NCBI GenBank assembly: GCA_030144725.1
Contig: JASKMD010000019.1
Coordinates: forward strand, 2,577,001-2,641,000
Source of the DNA: Haematococcus lacustris
Taxonomy: Eukaryota; Chlorophyta; Chlorophyceae; Chlamydomonadales; Haematococcaceae
DNA length: 64,000 nt
Direction of reading: 5' to 3'
Shown: positions 10,861-22,450 of the stretch, piece after piece
Position numbering within the stretch: the stretch's first letter is position 1
How the letters are laid out: each line of letters starts with the position of its first letter
Notes under the pieces: generated by a model
Database searches by the model: none
Seen by the model: only the letters and a program-made list of their open reading frames with translations
Told to the model about the DNA's origin: nothing
Translations under genes and position numbers: made by a program

Positions 10861-13043
10861 CTGCCTAATGAGCATGATGTAACTTTGAAGCTGTCAAACT
10901 GAACGAGGCCTGGGCTGTTTAACGTGCGGGTTGTTTCAATAGATGCGCCAATGGGTCATGAACAAACATTTCGTGTCGCTTTTTCTTTAGGTGCAGCCGG
11001 TGCAACACAGTGGAGGACACAGTAAAGGAGGGGGGGGTGTAACCCGGTGATACCTTAGTGTGCGCCGACCCAAATGATGTCTTCGGCGAGAAGCGAACAC
11101 GAATATATGTTTCAATCACCCCGTCTAGGCGCCCTGCACGCTCGGCAGACATCGCGTTGGGTGTTGGCCGGACATTCCATTTGTGCACAATCAGCTCACT
11201 ACGCTAGGTAGATGGGGTCACAGCGATGTGGCTCACCGTGCCAAGGAGACCCGTCTCGCCGATGTGATTTGTTCGCGGGCACATGTGGCAGTACGCGAGC
11301 AAAGACTCCAATGGCTTGCGCTGAAGGTCAGATTACGCGGACTAAATCGCAGCTGCCAATGTGATGAACGGTATCAAAAACGGTGCAGTATTGGGACAGG
11401 CTGTTCCCAAGTTTTATTTTTCTCATTTGCTCGGATTCTCTGCGGTTGGGGCAGTTGAGAGTAACCGCCTCCGCTCGCCCGGCCTGCGTCTGCCTGCCTG
11501 CACCTGCCTGCCTGGCTAAAAGCAGCGAGGACAGTACCTACAAAGTGTTTGCTGGTTTCTTGCTGGTTTGCTGGTCTTGCCGCATTGCTGTGCCCGCTTT
11601 GCGGAGAATGCTAGTCCATCTAGCTGTCTGACTTGCGAGTCTGACTTGCAGCCTGACTTGCACGACCGCAGCTCGCATTTTGCGCACTTGCACTTGCGAT
11701 GCTTACCAGCATCACCCCCGCCACCACCCCCGCAGTCTGACTTTTACAGGTGTGTTAGAGAATCGTATGGGGTCAGACCGTATGGGGTCAGACCGTATGG
11801 GGTCAGACCGTATGGGGTCAGCCTTACCAGCCATGGATGCATAGCACCCTTACCTAGCACCCTGCCACAACACTTAAACACATAAACACAACCAGCTGGG
11901 CCTGCCCTGGGTCGCGAGGCTGAGGGCTGCCAGGGCTCCCATCACAACCGCCGAACCCCCCAGCATTCAAATTTGCTAAACCTTTTCTCGAAAAATGGGT
12001 CAGCAAATTCGAAATGCTGGGCGGTTGGTCCGACGGTTGGGTCGCCACGGGTCGTCCATTTGCGCTGCTGAGACGCTCCCTAAGCATTTACAGGTGTGCA
12101 GGAGAATCGTATGGGGTCAAACCGCGCATCGCGCCAGCCAGTTTTGCACACGGCCAAAAAGTGCAGCGGTTGAGAGCAAATGGAGCATTTGAATTGCTGG
12201 AAACTTGGGAACAGGGCCCATGATGCAACCAGTAAAGCATATTTGCCCTTTACACAATAAAGGCAAGCGCACCCAGTCGCCCAGCCCCAGACCCCTCAGC
12301 TTTCCTGACCGCTAGCAGCGGTGGTGCCAGGGAGTTAAGGCGGGAAGCTAGGACGGCTAGGTGAGGTCGGACCTCTGTAAAGGTGTTGAGCAGCCGGATT
12401 TCAGAGGTCCAACACTTTCCGCCAAACTATGCAGCCACCGTCTAGGTCAAGGAGCGAGGGGGGGGCGGCAACAGAATAATAAGCCGATTGTAATGGTGTA
12501 AAAGGTGCGAGGCGCTCAAGGTTTGATGGCGTTGAGGTTTTACTATTGGCTGCAGAACGGAGTGCGACTGAGACTAGGCGCCCTGCCTAACAATGCAGTG
12601 ACCTTTGAGTAGCGCCGGACACATGAGAAACAAGGCAAACAAATGAAATGTGTTGCACAATGCCCAGGCAGGTGACGCAAGACCCAGGGTGTGCTTTCTC
12701 ATATAACACAGACTGGATCAAAATAGCCAAGCCTACTGAAAGGGAAACCAAACATCCCTTCACCGGCCCAAACGCATATATGAGACTTTGCAAAACGTCC
12801 CTCCTTGTGCAAGGAATAAGTAAGGAACCCACAGCCTCCATCGGACAGCAAGTAGAGAGCAAGAACGAGGAACAATACGCCTGTCACCACAGCATGCCAA
12901 CATTCCCCAGCTCCTCAAAAGCTTGATGCCTCGCACATTGAGGAGTCACAGGCATGTCAGCATGTTGTAGCTCGCAAATGCATGTCATAGTGAACATGCA
13001 CATACTTGTGTGAGATGTGTGACCCAAGGCACGATGTTGGTGT
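10861..13043. other. Intergenic region with short direct repeats
   Basis: No convincing gene. Four tandem copies of CGTATGGGGTCAGAC occur at about 11765-11822. The block TTTACAGGTGTG followed by AGAATCGTATGGGGTCA appears near 11742 and again near 12087, about 345 bp apart, which suggests a small duplicated or mobile segment. A minus-strand frame at 10919-11188 has no recognisable family. The part just before 13043 is the likely 3' flank of the amine oxidase gene. Confidence 0.5.
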
Positions 13044-16000
13044 TCACAGCTTGGCAACCTGGTAGCTGGCTGGTTGGATTTGTAATGCCAAGGCAATGGC
13101 TGCGCGCTGGGCTGACTCCATAGCTCCTTGCAGGCAAGGGTTCAACTCCACATTGCACGCCTCGCCTGCAGACCACCCATCAATGCCGCACCACACTGGA
13201 CGCAGAGCTAGGGACTGTGCTGAGGTTTCCATTGAATGCTTGCAAGAAAGACACATGCAATGCAGGGACTGAAGCATAGTCTGTGCAGTGTGCAACAGGG
13301 ATCAAGGCAGGACGAAGGCAAGGCAGGCCAGTAAGGAACAGGGTGCTGGCCAAGACAGCAGCTAGGCCTACCTGCAAAGAACAGGCAGCTGGCCACTGGT
13401 GCAGCCAGCTCCTCGCGATCCCCCTGCTCAGCTCCCAAAGTAGGGTACCTGGCAGCAGCACAGCGGTTCAACAGCTGACAGCAGCACCGGCCCCGATGTC
13501 ACTGCAGAAGCAACAGTTGACAACCCTACATTATCATTAAGATTACTACATTGTAGCAACAAAGAGATGCAGCCAGCACCCAGAGAATGCTCTGGGTGCC
13601 ATGTTGCCGAGCTCAGTTTTCCTGATCCAGCTTTGCTTCTCAGCTCATCGTGACGACATGTGAGCCTGTGTGGATGCTTGCCACGGCGGAGACAGGAGCC
13701 TCTCTACTGTCCCAACAGCACGCTCACGTGTAGGCGCCGCGCACCCAAGGCTCCTGGCTCCAGTCCACCACCCGCGCTGCCACCAGGTGGGTTGTGGCAG
13801 GCTGCGTGCCGCTAGCAGCGCCATACACTTCATCCAGTTGGGCAAGGAAGCGGGACACGACCTACAGGAGCAACACACCATGTTCATCATGTCATAAAGC
13901 AAGGAATGTGGAAAGTGCTCAATCTGGGATGTGCCAGATACCCAAAAGATTGAAATGTATCAAGTGCCAAGTAGCAAGATATGCGTAGCTCATCCTCAAT
14001 GCAAACGCCACCAGTGGGCTCTTCGCCTGCTTTCCTCTTGTCCACACCCGTCTTCATTCAGCTTGTGAATGGTAATGGTGGTGTTGCTGCTGCTGTGATG
14101 GCTATGACTGCATGCAGTGCCTCACGTTGTCCATAAGTGTCGCATGCGCCCTGTGGAGCAAGCTTACCTGGTCCTGGGGTAGCAAGGACAGAGCGTCAGC
14201 TCTGTCACCTGCCACAAAGCCCACTACAGAGTGCTGGCCAAGGCTTGGGTCCTGCAGAGCAGTGCAGTGCGACTGCCCTAATGATTTAGGGTCAATGGTG
14301 TAAGACTTGACACATGTGTAGAGGATCAGATGTGGTAGAGAAGGGTGGCACACTGAACGTTTCTGGTCAACATCATCACAGCCTAACCGTGCAAAGTGTA
14401 GCAGATGCACCCTTAACCCTGCTGCAGCACACAGGTCATGGCCCTTATAGCCCCTAGCACCCTCCCAGAAGCCCCAGCCTTAGTACTTGAACAAAGCGGG
14501 TGTGGCTGATGCATGGAGATGGGAAAGTATAGGAACAGGGTCTGCCCACCATGTTCTTAGCAGGGTACCGCAACATCCAGTACTCCGGCACAAAGCAGTC
14601 TGGGCACAACTGCGAGCCAGCCAGCCACAGCACTGCCATTGCCAAACATTGTGCCACTGCAGTGCTTTGCATTCTTGCAACCTTAGCAAGGGTACCAGCA
14701 AGGGCAAGCAACAGACATCCAGCAATGCAAGGAAACAGAATGGTGGGTACCAATGCTGTTTTTGCCCACTGTGTACGTTGGCCAAGCTTTCACGTAGGGC
14801 AGACTCCTCTACCTCTACCTGGGAGCCAGCCTGTGCAGCTTCCACGCACCACGTCATACTGGTCCTCTGGCCAGAAGCGCTTGCTGAATGTAAGGATGAT
14901 CTTCACCACGTTCCCCATGCGGATGCGGCTGATGGCCTGTTGCTTCCGCTCTGGCAAGGGTGGAGAAAACTGGAGAACACCGTCCTAAGCACCAGGTTCA
15001 TGCCACAAGGAACAGCCTCCGTCAGGGCAAATGATGCAGGGGAAGCGACACCTTGAGATCATGTTTGGAAGGTGTTCTTTGTGCGCAATATAACACACAT
15101 GGAACACATGGATGTACGCAATGGAGCACACACAAGGTTCTGCCCTAAAGTTGCTGACCCCGTACCTCTGTCCCTCTCCTACTCACCTGCAGTATTCTCA
15201 GTGATGCGGTAATGATGACCGCACGGCAACGGATGCGCCTGTTGTCCGCACAGTGCAGCGTGACGCTGCTGCTGCTGTTGCCGTCAGTGCCTTGGGGCGA
15301 GTAGCTGATGAGGTTGACAGGGCAGCTGGTGCGCACACACACGCCCTGGGCCAGGGCCTTGGCAACCTCCCCCATGGAGCGGTCCATCTGCAGATATGAC
15401 TCCCCGTCTACCCACCTGGCAACGCACATGCAATGCACCACTGTGGCACACCTACTACACCTGGGTAGGTCAAGGGAGGTGATCAGCAGTATGTTACACA
15501 CGTTTGAACAGTGTCAAAACTGAGCCCTATGCAAGGAAAACCTATGTGACATGTGTAAGGTGCTTATGGAGCTGGCCATAGCAGCAAGCAGTGCACGGAC
15601 AGCACATCTGACCACGTGTTCCTGGGCACCTACCTTTTGTTTTCTTCAATCATTTCCCGCAAGCCCACTCGATGGAGCGATCCTCCAAAATCATTGGCCC
15701 ATCCAGCATCCGCAACAGCGAGCTGCGAAGTGGGAGCAGTCACAGTCATAAGTCGAGTCTAGTCAGCAGCCGTAGTTTACTCACAGAGCCTACAGTCCAA
15801 ACATGACACAGCAGGCCTTTCAGCGGACAAAGCATGCAATCATATCACCAGCAGCATCCTCACCATCTTGGGTGTTGCGCCTTTTGAAAGCAGCCAGTCT
15901 CTGGCGGACACGTCATTCCCCACAGGTGGCAAGGCTTCACCACCCACAGTCTCCTCCATGAGCGCAGACACCTTCCGAACCTCAGCATCCACCTCATTGT

Positions 16001-16520
16001 TGCGCAACAGCTGCTTGTCCTGCTTGAAGTACCACCTGCATAACATTGTATGCAAAGCAAACCAAACACATGCTGTGCCAGTAGCAGTCACCCAGGGGCA
16101 GAACGTGGCTGCCTATATACAGGTGTCTTCCAGGATGTGGACATGCCACGCTAGTACTGTGTTACACACCATTCAGGCCACTCCTTTTCTCTAAACTGCA
16201 CGCCCATTTGCTGGGTGACGTGCACCAGGATTGAGTGGCGTCCATGAACGAACTCCGGACCAGCCTCGATCGGCCAGGGAGCAAGATCGTGTAGCTGCAA
16301 CCAGTGAGAGCAATAAGCATCGGAGGCTTGCCAGGCTGGCTGATGCAAGTCGACCGCATGTTGACGCCCGCCGGCTCCTCACCTGCTTAATGCGTCCACC
16401 GATACTGTCCTGTGCCTCAACTACTAGCAGGTCCGGAAACTGAGCCTTCAGTAGGTGAGCTGCATAAAGACCAGAAATGCCGGCGCCGACGACAACCACT
16501 GAATGGTAGCTCTCTGCCAT
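13044..16520 (-). CDS. Flavin-containing amine oxidase, polyamine-oxidase-like
   Basis: Predicted 454-residue FAD enzyme that would oxidise an amine or polyamine. Eleven minus-strand exons with consensus borders: 16520-16383, 16294-16170, 16035-15864, 15722-15634, 15415-15187, 14984-14850, 14609-14550, 14251-14168, 13861-13728, 13448-13372, 13165-13044, totalling 455 codons. Residues 8-17 form the FAD-binding VVVVGAGISG, followed by VVEAQDSIGGRI and IEAGPEFVHGRHS. Later come ANDFGGSL, a strand-turn IRCRAVIITAS, RIRMGNVVKIILTFSKRFWP, FVPEYWM, HSVVGFVAGDRAD and the FAD-contacting FFAGEACN near the C terminus. All hallmarks of the amine oxidase fold are present in order and the length is usual for plant and algal PAOs. 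The start chosen is the Met just before the FAD motif; an upstream in-frame Met at 16604 would add 28 residues. No targeting signal is obvious. Substrate cannot be told. Confidence 0.92.
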
Positions 16521-18141
16521 CGCAGGCTTGACAATAAGCAGGTCTGGCTGGCGAATCGTGTTGAGTCTGTGAGGGCCAGTAGCGGTTGGGTGCCTTATGG
16601 TCACTCGAGGGCAGTTAATTTGGTGGGACCTTCGCTACTGAGGTTGCCTGCGACACGATACCCAGTCTACCCTACACAGTGCATCAGGATATGTATACGT
16701 GTCGTGTTGGTGCCTGGATAAAGTGGATTGCCGTGACAAAGCGATGGAGAAGCAAGGAGCTATTGACGGCGTTATGGTAAACCAGCACCCTGATCTCGGT
16801 ACTTATGCAGGACGGCAGGGAGGGAAGACCTGATGGGACATGGACCTGAGAGGACATAAACATCCGGGGGTGGCCGCTTGGCTCTGACAGTCACAGTGAC
16901 AGTGACACAAGGGCAAACCTCACAGTATCAGACTGCTAGCCCCTTTCGTTAGGATGTGTGCGAGCAAGAGTATGGAGAAAGGTCCTGGTTTGGTGCACAG
17001 AAAACACAGCAGAGCTTGCGTAGAGCGTCCACCAACCAACCAGACAACGCTCAGCAGTGGGTCACCCATAGACCCAACTGATAGAGCACAGCGGCAGATC
17101 ACGTTCCTGCACTGCATCGCGTCTGAGCTGTGCAGTTTTGGCCATATGAGCCATGAGGGTAAGCTAGCCAAATGAGCCATGCAGCCTCTTCTTCCAGGGT
17201 CTGCTGTGCTGTTTGTCCCAACTCAGATGCATGCTGGTTGCATATGCTTGATGGTCACATCACAAGCTTGCCAGCATGTATGCAACTCAGATAGCATAAA
17301 CAGTTCCCACCTGGAACATGCAACAGTGTGCTGCCTGTGGGTAGTCTCCCTCCACCACAGCCTTCACTACTACAGCTTCATCGGGGCACCCTTGGTGGCT
17401 GCAAACCCCATCCCTGGTGGCATGTTCCGGTCCCAGACCACTTGGCTTCTCAGCTTCATGCCTCGTAAGGCTGACAGCCTGCTGAGCTACTGGGCCCTGT
17501 GGGTGGTTGCAGGCCTAGCTATCCTTGCTCCGCCGGTACTCTGCTGCTCGGTGCAACCTCTGTTGACCAGCTTGTAGCTTTGCTGGTCCTCCTTGCCAGG
17601 GGCAGGCAGAGTCTCAAGTCAATGTGCTAGAAGTTTCGGCAAAGATATATGTCCAAGACCAGCCACCTGCCCCATAAGGGGGCCTGGGGTGGCAGCCTTG
17701 GGCCAGGTGCGGCAGGTGGAGGCTGAACACGGTCTCCGCGTGCATGGCTTGCATGACTCTGACCATGTCCGCTGCCGGCACCGCGAAATGATGTCCATGT
17801 AAGTCACTCCATGAATTTCCGGGAAAACCCAAGTGAGTCTGAACAAAATTGCCCATGCCTGGCTGGGTCGGTCAGGTGGTCTGGCTGCGGGCCTGAGCCT
17901 GGGCAAGGGGGACAGCTAGCCAGGCCATAGCTCAGGGGCACAGACCAAGACACTGTCTAAAGGCAGGGACCTCTCGTAGCCTGGCTTGAGCAGGGCCTGT
18001 ACTCACATGGATTGTGCAAGATTGTGTAATGGATTGTGTAATGGATCTCATTTTCGCCCCACTCCGGTTGCCGGCACTCCGGTTGAATGGCGACCTGATG
18101 CCCCACCTAGCACGCTTGGATGGTGTTGCTAAATCCCTGAG
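16521..18141. other. Intergenic region
   Basis: This holds the likely promoter and 5' UTR of the minus-strand amine oxidase. It also has open frames of up to 130 codons without recognisable domains, consistent splice signals or homologous neighbours. Nothing here can be supported as a gene. Confidence 0.5.
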
Positions 18142-18727
18142 ATGCCGCCGAAAAGGAAACGCAAGCGCCCCGTCTCCCCCGCACAGTGTGCAGCCGGTAA
18201 GCCACTAAGCTCGACGGAAGGCTAGGCCCCCCTCACGACGCGACGCAGTGTGGTCCACGCGACATTCCGCCTCCGCGCATCAAGTTCTGCGCGTGTGCTG
18301 TGCCGTCCCACGTAATGCAGGTGCCAGTGGCAGCGGGCAGCAAGAGGATGAGGGGCAGGGGCAGGGTGAGCAGGAAGTGATCGCAGAGCGGCGCCAGGTT
18401 ATCAAGGCAGCCTTTCGCGGCCTTGTGGAGGCAGCGCAGCCTGACCTCAGCCCAGAGGAAGTCGACGCAGTGGTGGCACAGGCCAACCAGCGCATGACCA
18501 TGGGCAGCATGCAGTGTTGCCTGGCAGCGGTCATGTCGCTGACCATGCTGCTCCAGTCCTTCCTAGGCCAGCCCACACCAGGCTTCCCAGCAGCAGGTCC
18601 AGCCCCATGCCCCCCTCCCCCACCTGACCCAGCCTGCCCTCCCTACTCTCGACTTGGGGTATCGACTTGGGGTTTGCAGTCATCAAGGGTGCGACCGAGG
18701 ATGCTACAACGTGCTTGTAGTAGCTGA
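18142..18727 (+). CDS. Small two-exon gene of unknown function, possibly element-derived
   Basis: Exon 1 is 18142-18196 (MPPKRKRKRPVSPAQCAA, basic and NLS-like). It joins exon 2 at 18321-18727 through a GTAAGC donor and a GCAG acceptor, in frame, for 153 residues. The middle is acidic and Gln-rich. It then has a helical segment (IKAAFRGLVEAAQPDLSPEE, then VVAQANQRMTMGSMQCCLAA) and a Pro-rich tail. No family is recognised. The last bases overlap a dispersed repeat found again at 30.1 and 36.6 kb, which suggests a transposon gene. Confidence 0.4.
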
Positions 18728-18781
18728 GTGAGATTACCCACAGCCCAACATGTTGTTCCGTGTTGAATAAGTTTTGTTGGC
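18678..18781 (+). repeat. Dispersed repeat, copy 1
   Basis: Contains TTGTAGTAGCTGAGTGAG, then ATTACCCACAG and TGTTGAATAAGTTTTGTTGG. The same block is inverted near 30105-30170. The upstream half (GCAGTCATCAAGGGTGCGAC) joined directly to the last part occurs again near 36553-36620. Three copies of different extent indicate an interspersed repeat family, perhaps the 3' end of a transposon. Confidence 0.7.
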
Positions 18782-19016
18782 CTGGGCAAGGGGAAGTGGG
18801 GAAGTTTTGTTGGCCTGGGCAGGTGGGGGTTTCTGGGAAGGGGGGGGGAGGGCGGCGGGTCTAGCTTAGGTGAGGCAGTGGTCCATGCAATGGGACAACA
18901 TCCAGTGACCTCTCACTTACTGGCAGTGATGGATAATACGTGTATCAATATAGGAAATACAAGAAAATACACGAAAAACGTGTATTTTTTGTATCGATAC
19001 AATACAGCGATACAGA

Positions 19017-21152
19017 CAGGGCTGTGACAAGACGTCGTCTGCAGACAAAAAGACGACGTCTGTCGTCTACGACGTCTTTTCGTCTCAACCACCCGTCTTT
19101 CGTCTGCCAATCTGTAGACATGTCTGCCAATCCGTGTGACCAGTGGCCATCCCTGTGACTGCTTGCGGCCTGTGTCTGCGCGTTGTACAAGCAATGCGAT
19201 GGATCCGCCAGGCTCATCAAATGCGCGTAGGATCCACCAACAAGGCTGCATGGCGCAAGGCGGATGCTATCGGCGATGCAGCAGCCTTCCATGCCCACTG
19301 CTGCACAAGTGGGTGGCATACGCCCATCGTCCGCAATGAACTCTGCATCGAGCTCTAAGAGACCACAGTCAGCATTCTTCCACAGTCAGTTCGGCCCCAT
19401 AAAAGACGGCAAGCGGCAGTGCCTACATTGCCCGGCTCAGTTGGCGGCGACGGAGGTGTCGAACCCCACACACCTCCGTACCCACCTTCTCACGAGCTAT
19501 ACACACCCTGGCTATACCCATGCTATACCCACCTTGGCAGAGACTCAGATGAATTTGCCTGACTTGTGTTTCTTTGCAGGTGGACAAGGCCTGTGCCTTT
19601 GTGACGGACACCCCATCCACCAGCAAGGCTGCATGGCGCTTGGTGGAGCAACGCCATCCCAAGGTCTTGAGTGTGGGCTGCTGGATGCACATCTTGGACC
19701 TCTACCTTCATGGTAAGGCGAACCCTCTCGCGCTTGTTGTTGCCCTCTTGTCATGTCTATCAGGTTATGCTTGTCATCATGTCAGGTCTATTATGTTGTG
19801 CTTGTCATCATGTCTTCCGCGCCAGCCGTTTGCTTCATTGGTGGCCCATGGGCAGTTACCTTCACTGCATTGGTGGCCCATGGGCAGTTACCTTCACTGC
19901 ACGCGTGTTTGGTGGCTGCCAAGCAGCCAACCACCCCCTCCCAGTCTGCAGACCCCGCCCTCTTCTCCGTGCAGCCCCACCTCGCAGGCACCCCAGTGGC
20001 AATTGCCCTGTCTTGGCTGAAGCGGCAGCAAGAGCTGCAGCAGGAGAAACACTGCCAAGCTTGGCTGGCTAGCAGCAGGGAGCTGCTAGCAGAAGCTATC
20101 CCTCTTTTCAAAGCGCGTTGGCGGTATGGTGACAGCCAGGTGCTGTACCTGGCAGCCATCTTGGACCCACGCTACAAGATGTTGGACTTCCAGTTCAGCC
20201 CTGCCCAGTTCAGCCAAGCAGAGCAGGTCCTGTCTCGGCTGGTCACTGTTGATGGCAGCCAAGCAGATCAGCCAGTGGCTATGGCGTTGGAGCAGCTGCG
20301 GCGAGGCTGGGGTGCACCCCCGTCAGAGCTGCTTTCCCGCACGCAGCTGATGCCTGTCCATTTTGCTCCACACCTCACCGCCCACCCCTCAAAATGGTGG
20401 GCTGAGAGGGGGGGCTTTGCCCCCCCACTGCAGGCAGCGGCGCAGCGGGTTTTGTGCATCCCAGCAACAGCTGCAGCAAACGAGCGGGTTTTCAGCTCGT
20501 TCAAGCACATTTGGAGCGACAAGCGGTCAAGCTTGCTGTTGGGCCGCATGTGGCTCCTGGCGTTCATCTACTTCAACAAGAGGGTCCTGGAGCGCAGACC
20601 TAAGCCACAGCCAGAGGCTGAGTGGCAGCAGTTTGCGCAGTGGATGCAACACATGCCCGCAGAAGCATAATGCCCGTGGAAGCACCCAGGTAAGCACACG
20701 TGGTTTAACCATGTGTCTTGTACCATGTGTCTTGCACCATCCTTGAAGCATCCTTGAAGCATTTGTTTGTTGCATATTGTTTGATGGCAGCTCTGCATGG
20801 AGACTTACACACATGACCATGAATTGTTGTTGTAACCAATCTCAGGTGAGGACGGTACCGGACACGTGCTATTGTTTAGAGACCGCCATGGAGCTCGTGG
20901 GTCTGACCTCATGCATGAAATGTGAAGTGGAGCCTTCGTAGCAAGTGAAGTGTAGCCTTCGTAGCATCATGAAAGCAGCTGCAAGCTTACAAAGATATAA
21001 ATAGAAGGAGCTCAGCAAGTGACAAATGTTGGTCGCATGCAGCCGAAAATGTAGCAGACGGTTCGGTTGTCGTCTATAGACGAGTAGACAATCCGTCTTT
21101 CGTCTGTTCGTCTACAGTCTAGTCTTTTCGTCTAGTCGTCTTCACAGCCCTG
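19017..21152 (+). mobile_element. Nested hAT element, 2.1 kb, with perfect 8-bp target duplication
   Basis: Ends are CAGGGCTGTGACAAGACG on the left and CAGGGCTGTGAAGACG on the right (reverse complement). GATACAGA flanks it exactly at 19009-19016 and 21153-21160. Both subterminal regions are packed with GTCTNNNGAC-like and CGTCT motifs. It carries the remnants of a hAT transposase (19336-20670). It sits in the left arm of the larger CAGTGATG element, so it inserted later. Confidence 0.93.
19336..20670 (+). pseudogene. hAT transposase, internally deleted
   Basis: The first segment (19336 to about 19498) encodes a BED-type zinc finger: SAFFHSQF, then QCLHCPAQL and THLRTHL (C-x2-C, H-x4-H). The next exon, 19580-19712, has CAFVTDTPSTSKAAW and VGCWMHILDLYLH, the second catalytic Asp region of hAT enzymes. 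The last, from about 19988 to the TAA at 20670, has AAILDPRYKMLDF and the C-terminal dimerisation domain (HPSKWWAERGG, LCIPATAAANERVFSSFKHI, DKRSSLL). The segment between the BED finger and VTDT, which should hold the first catalytic Asp, is missing. The element is therefore probably non-autonomous. Confidence 0.85.
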
Positions 21153-21160
21153 GATACAGA

Positions 21161-22450
21161 GGCTAAATGTCACGCGGGAAAGGAGCAGCTAGGAGTAGCG
21201 CAGCCAGTCTCGCAGCCTATCCTTGATGGCTGGGCAGGACGGCGACGGCGGAAAGTCAGGTCCCACAGGTCTGATTAAATGGCTGGAAAATGTACCGTCA
21301 CTTTTTGTCGCGTATACTGAACTCCAAGAGGTCAGACCGCGACGCCCCGCTGCGGCGTGGTGCTCCGCAGCTTGGCCTGCGAGGGACGGGCTAAAGTCCA
21401 CCTTGCCCCCCTCCGCGGTATCCTTGCACCTGTGACTCCTTGCACCCTGACGGTAGTGCACGTGCACATAACAACGCCGCAACGACGAGCGATGCAGAGC
21501 GGTCACTAGTCGGGCGGTCGGGGTGCCGTGATGGGGTGCCGGCATGCAAATCTGCAGTGTTGTTTTTGAGATCGATTTGCTGCTTGTTGCTGCGGCGAAT
21601 CCGTCTCGTTTTTGCGCCCTAGCGTTGACGTATACTCATAGCTCCCACGGCAAGCTATTGCAGTGTAATATATCTGCCCTGCGCGGGTTGGGAGGCTTCT
21701 GAGTTCCAGTGAGTTGAAACCTAATTTCTAGGCGGGAAGTGCATCAAACGCCGTGCTGACCTCATGTAGAGATGCAAGCGGTGTGCCCCGAGAACCTCTA
21801 CCACTTTGAATAGCGTTATTCTTAGGACTGGCACCCATAGATCACCCAGACATACCTACCATGCTCATGTCTAAATCACCCCAACATCTCGCGCTCACTA
21901 GGCTGCGAAAGTGGTAGAGGTTGTTCTAATTCCTCCAAGCTACCACCAGGTCACCCCCGCCATTGGCTGCACCCCCATGGCTCAAGAGATAACTTTCTTA
22001 CTCATTTCTGCACGGATGAGACCGCCGATTGGTGCGATGGGCTGCTTGTAGCCTGACGACTGTGCTTCCAGTCCTAACGGTTTGCCGGGTGGCTGGCTCC
22101 CAACATGCGACGTGTTATTGGGCTTCACAGACACTCCTAGCAACTACTTTAGGCAGCCTGGACCCAGCGCGGAGTGAATTCGCATCGTGACTGGACATTG
22201 CAAGTTTTCAGGTCGGCACGCAACAGTGTTGCAACGTCACAGCACGCATTGAGACTCTTTCCCAAGCTAGGGGCGTGACTGCGAAGGCGGATTGCTGGCA
22301 GGTGCAAGCCGTCGAATTACAGGTTGCACAAGATGCTTAACGCATTGGTGCCTGTGGCTCCCAAGCAACCACGAGCTCCAAAAATGGGTCAATGCGGTTC
22401 AGTAATTGTGCTGATATGTGTGTTTGACGCTATGCAGGCTAGTGAAGGCC
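21161..22450. other. Left subterminal non-coding region of the large element
   Basis: No gene is seen. It includes the inner left arm (matching 29.5 kb in inverse orientation). It also has a small inverted repeat, CCTCTACCACTTT near 21791 and AAAGTGGTAGAGG near 21907, with a loop of about 100 bp. Confidence 0.5.

Noticed and set aside
13180..13540. Plus- and minus-strand ORFs across the end of the amine oxidase gene
   Set aside because: They are frames that read through its introns; the spliced model explains the coding signal.
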